Notes under the pieces: generated by a model
Seen by the model: the letters and a program-made list of their open reading frames with translations, nothing else
Told to the model about the DNA's origin: nothing
Databases searched by the model: none
Made by a program: the position numbers and the translations under genes
Source of the DNA: Acinetobacter pittii ATCC 19004 = CIP 70.29
Lineage (GTDB): Bacteria > Pseudomonadota > Gammaproteobacteria > Pseudomonadales > Moraxellaceae
Assembly: GCF_000369045.1 (NCBI RefSeq)
Contig: NZ_KB849786.1
Span: forward strand, 851,906 to 915,905
Direction: 5' to 3'
DNA: 64,000 nt
Part shown: positions 62,665-64,000 of the stretch, piece by piece
Numbering within the stretch: position 1 is the stretch's first letter
Layout of the letters: each line of letters starts with the position of its first letter

Positions 62665-63426
62665 ATGACATCAGCAACACCAGATAAAACACAAGATTGT
62701 GCAGTTGTTATTGGCGTCGGGGCATCACAGGGGATTGGTGCAGCGGTGTGTCGTCTGTTCGCCAAAGAAGGCTTAAAAGTCTATGTTGCTGGACGTACTT
62801 TCCAGAAAATTGAAGCAGTGGCTGCCCAAATCCATGCAAATGCAGGGGAAGCTGTAGCGTTTCGTTTAGATGCAGAAGATATACACCAAGTACAAGCCCT
62901 GTTTGACACCATTACAAGTCAAAATGAGCGTATTACTGCTGTCATTCATAATGTGGGGGGGAATATTCCTTCCATCTTTTTACGCAGCCCATTGTCGTTT
63001 TTTACTCAAATGTGGCAATCCACTTTTTTATCGGCCTATTTAGTTTCTCAAAGCTGTCTAAAAATCTTTAAAGATCAAAATCACGGTACGCTTATTTTTA
63101 CTGGAGCGAGTGCGTCTCTACGCGGCAAACCTTTTTTCGCAGCTTTTACGATGGGAAAATCTGCCTTAAGAGCTTATGCCTTAAATCTAGCCCAAATCTA
63201 TAAATCACAAGGCATCCATATTGCTCATGTGATTATTGATGGCATGGTCGATGGCGATAGAGTGAATAAAGCATTATTTGGTCTGGGGCGGTTAGCTCGT
63301 CTTACGCGTGGCACTGGCGGACTTAATATTGATGCAATTGCAGAAAATTATTGGATGCTTTACCAACAAACACCTCAGCTCTGGACACATGAGTTGGATT
63401 TACGCCCTTATCAAGAAAAATTTTGA
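62665..63426 (+). CDS. SDR-family protein with substituted catalytic Tyr
   Basis: Short-chain dehydrogenase/reductase-type protein of 253 residues. The nucleotide loop is GVGASQGIGAAV and the structural motif reads HNVGGN in place of NNAG. At the catalytic site the usual YxxxK is FTMGK (Phe for Tyr, Lys kept), so normal dehydrogenase chemistry is doubtful. ATG 62665 is used; 13 earlier codons overlap the GST gene. Following it within 9 bases is a second SDR-like gene. Confidence 0.82.
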   Translation: MTSATPDKTQDCAVVIGVGASQGIGAAVCRLFAKEGLKVYVAGRTFQKIEAVAAQIHANAGEAVAFRLDAEDIHQVQALFDTITSQNERITAVIHNVGGNIPSIFLRSPLSFFTQMWQSTFLSAYLVSQSCLKIFKDQNHGTLIFTGASASLRGKPFFAAFTMGKSALRAYALNLAQIYKSQGIHIAHVIIDGMVDGDRVNKALFGLGRLARLTRGTGGLNIDAIAENYWMLYQQTPQLWTHELDLRPYQEKF

Positions 63427-63435
63427 GAAACTAAA

Positions 63436-64000
63436 ATGCTAAAAAAAATATTTCAAAAATTTCAAAAAAAGCAGGGCTGTGTTGTAGTGGCTGGTCATGA
63501 CCTTCAACTGATTGAGCGTGATTTTGTAATTCTAGATAAAAACGCACATTGTCCATTACATCTTTATCAAGTTGTGCATGATTCAACTGCGCAAAAGATG
63601 AAAATACATTCTATAAATGATGGCGTGACAGCAGTTCAATTAAATTTAGTGAATGCAGATCACTTAAAATGCTTATTGCGTTATTTTTCAAAACATGGGC
63701 ATACCATTGAACTCTGTGTATTTCAGCCGAGTTTTTCATCTTCGCCCAATATCGAAGCTTTATCTTTAGAAGAGATTGAACACAGTTGGCAGACCACAGG
63801 TTTAAGTGCAGTAAGTGTTGCTCAAGCTGTGATTAAGCCTATGCTTAAACAACAGCGAGGCACGGTTATTTTTCTTGGCGCACCCTCTAATCACTCTATC
63901 CATTACGATGTGATAAGCCAAAGCATGTTTGCAAGCATCCGTGCTTTAGCACAGTCACTAGCCAGAGAGTTTCAACCTAAAGGCATTCATGTTAGTTATT
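63436..64000 (+). CDS. Degenerate SDR-like protein (3' end outside window)
   Basis: Open frame from ATG 63436 to the window edge, 188 codons visible. The order of strands and the block TVIFLGAPSN followed by SIRALAQSLAREF and GIHVSY align with the preceding SDR gene. The Gly-rich nucleotide motif is absent from the N-terminus, and aligned to the neighbour the YxxxK site reads S-Q-S-M-F, lacking both Tyr and Lys. It looks like a tandem paralogue that lost enzyme function, or a partner subunit. Confidence 0.7.
   Translation, partial: MLKKIFQKFQKKQGCVVVAGHDLQLIERDFVILDKNAHCPLHLYQVVHDSTAQKMKIHSINDGVTAVQLNLVNADHLKCLLRYFSKHGHTIELCVFQPSFSSSPNIEALSLEEIEHSWQTTGLSAVSVAQAVIKPMLKQQRGTVIFLGAPSNHSIHYDVISQSMFASIRALAQSLAREFQPKGIHVSY

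Overview
The window reads as a stretch of Acinetobacter chromosome, most likely from the A. calcoaceticus-baumannii complex. I infer this from AT-rich coding sequence, an Hfq with a long Gly-rich tail, the tsaE-mutL-miaA-hfq block without amiB, a long TamA, and a Csu-type pilus operon beside pepN. No database was consulted. There is no rRNA, tRNA, CRISPR array, insertion sequence or prophage that I can see. Most genes are housekeeping; accessory content is limited to the pilus operon, a few small AT-rich genes and a carbon/nitrogen-source island.

Layout. 1-3.2 kb: 3' part of kdpD, then kdpE (K+ sensing). 3.2-7.6 kb: a glutamine-synthetase-like enzyme, a small lipoprotein, and an LplT-like transporter followed by coq7. 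7.8-15 kb: tamA-tamB, the outer-membrane assembly and lipid-transport pair. 15-20 kb: a secreted lactonase-like beta-propeller, a small lipoprotein and acnB. 20-25.7 kb: an AT-rich orphan gene, a voltage-gated-type K+ channel, an MFS exporter, a DUF4198 protein behind a Fur-like site, metR behind two MetR boxes, and a YeaL-type membrane protein. 26-33 kb: two pseudouridine synthases around a GNAT enzyme and an orphan RelB/DinJ-type antitoxin, then tsaE-mutL-miaA-hfq. 33-39 kb: a DMT permease, nfsB, ppiB-lpxH, glnS, a class I amidotransferase, and two small membrane-protein genes, one apparently broken by a frameshift.

39.4-48.6 kb is an ethanolamine/alcohol island. A permease and EutBC convert ethanolamine to acetaldehyde and ammonia. 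ExaC oxidises acetaldehyde to acetate, and an iron-type alcohol dehydrogenase can interconvert aldehyde and alcohol. A GAF-winged-helix regulator is divergent from exaC. The eat-eutB-eutC operon has a well-matched sigma-54 promoter. Three other intergenic regions of the island (exaC/regulator, hydrolase, alcohol dehydrogenase) each carry two GGTWGG cores 11 bp apart, a candidate common operator. I consider this the most interesting signal in the window.

48.8-64 kb: a Pif1-type helicase, a tautomerase-family isomerase, thiM, a Cys-rich protein of unknown function, pepN, a four-gene chaperone-usher pilus operon (major pilin, chaperone, usher, tip subunit) behind a long very AT-rich leader, a GST, and two tandem SDR-like proteins with substituted catalytic residues; the second runs off the window end.
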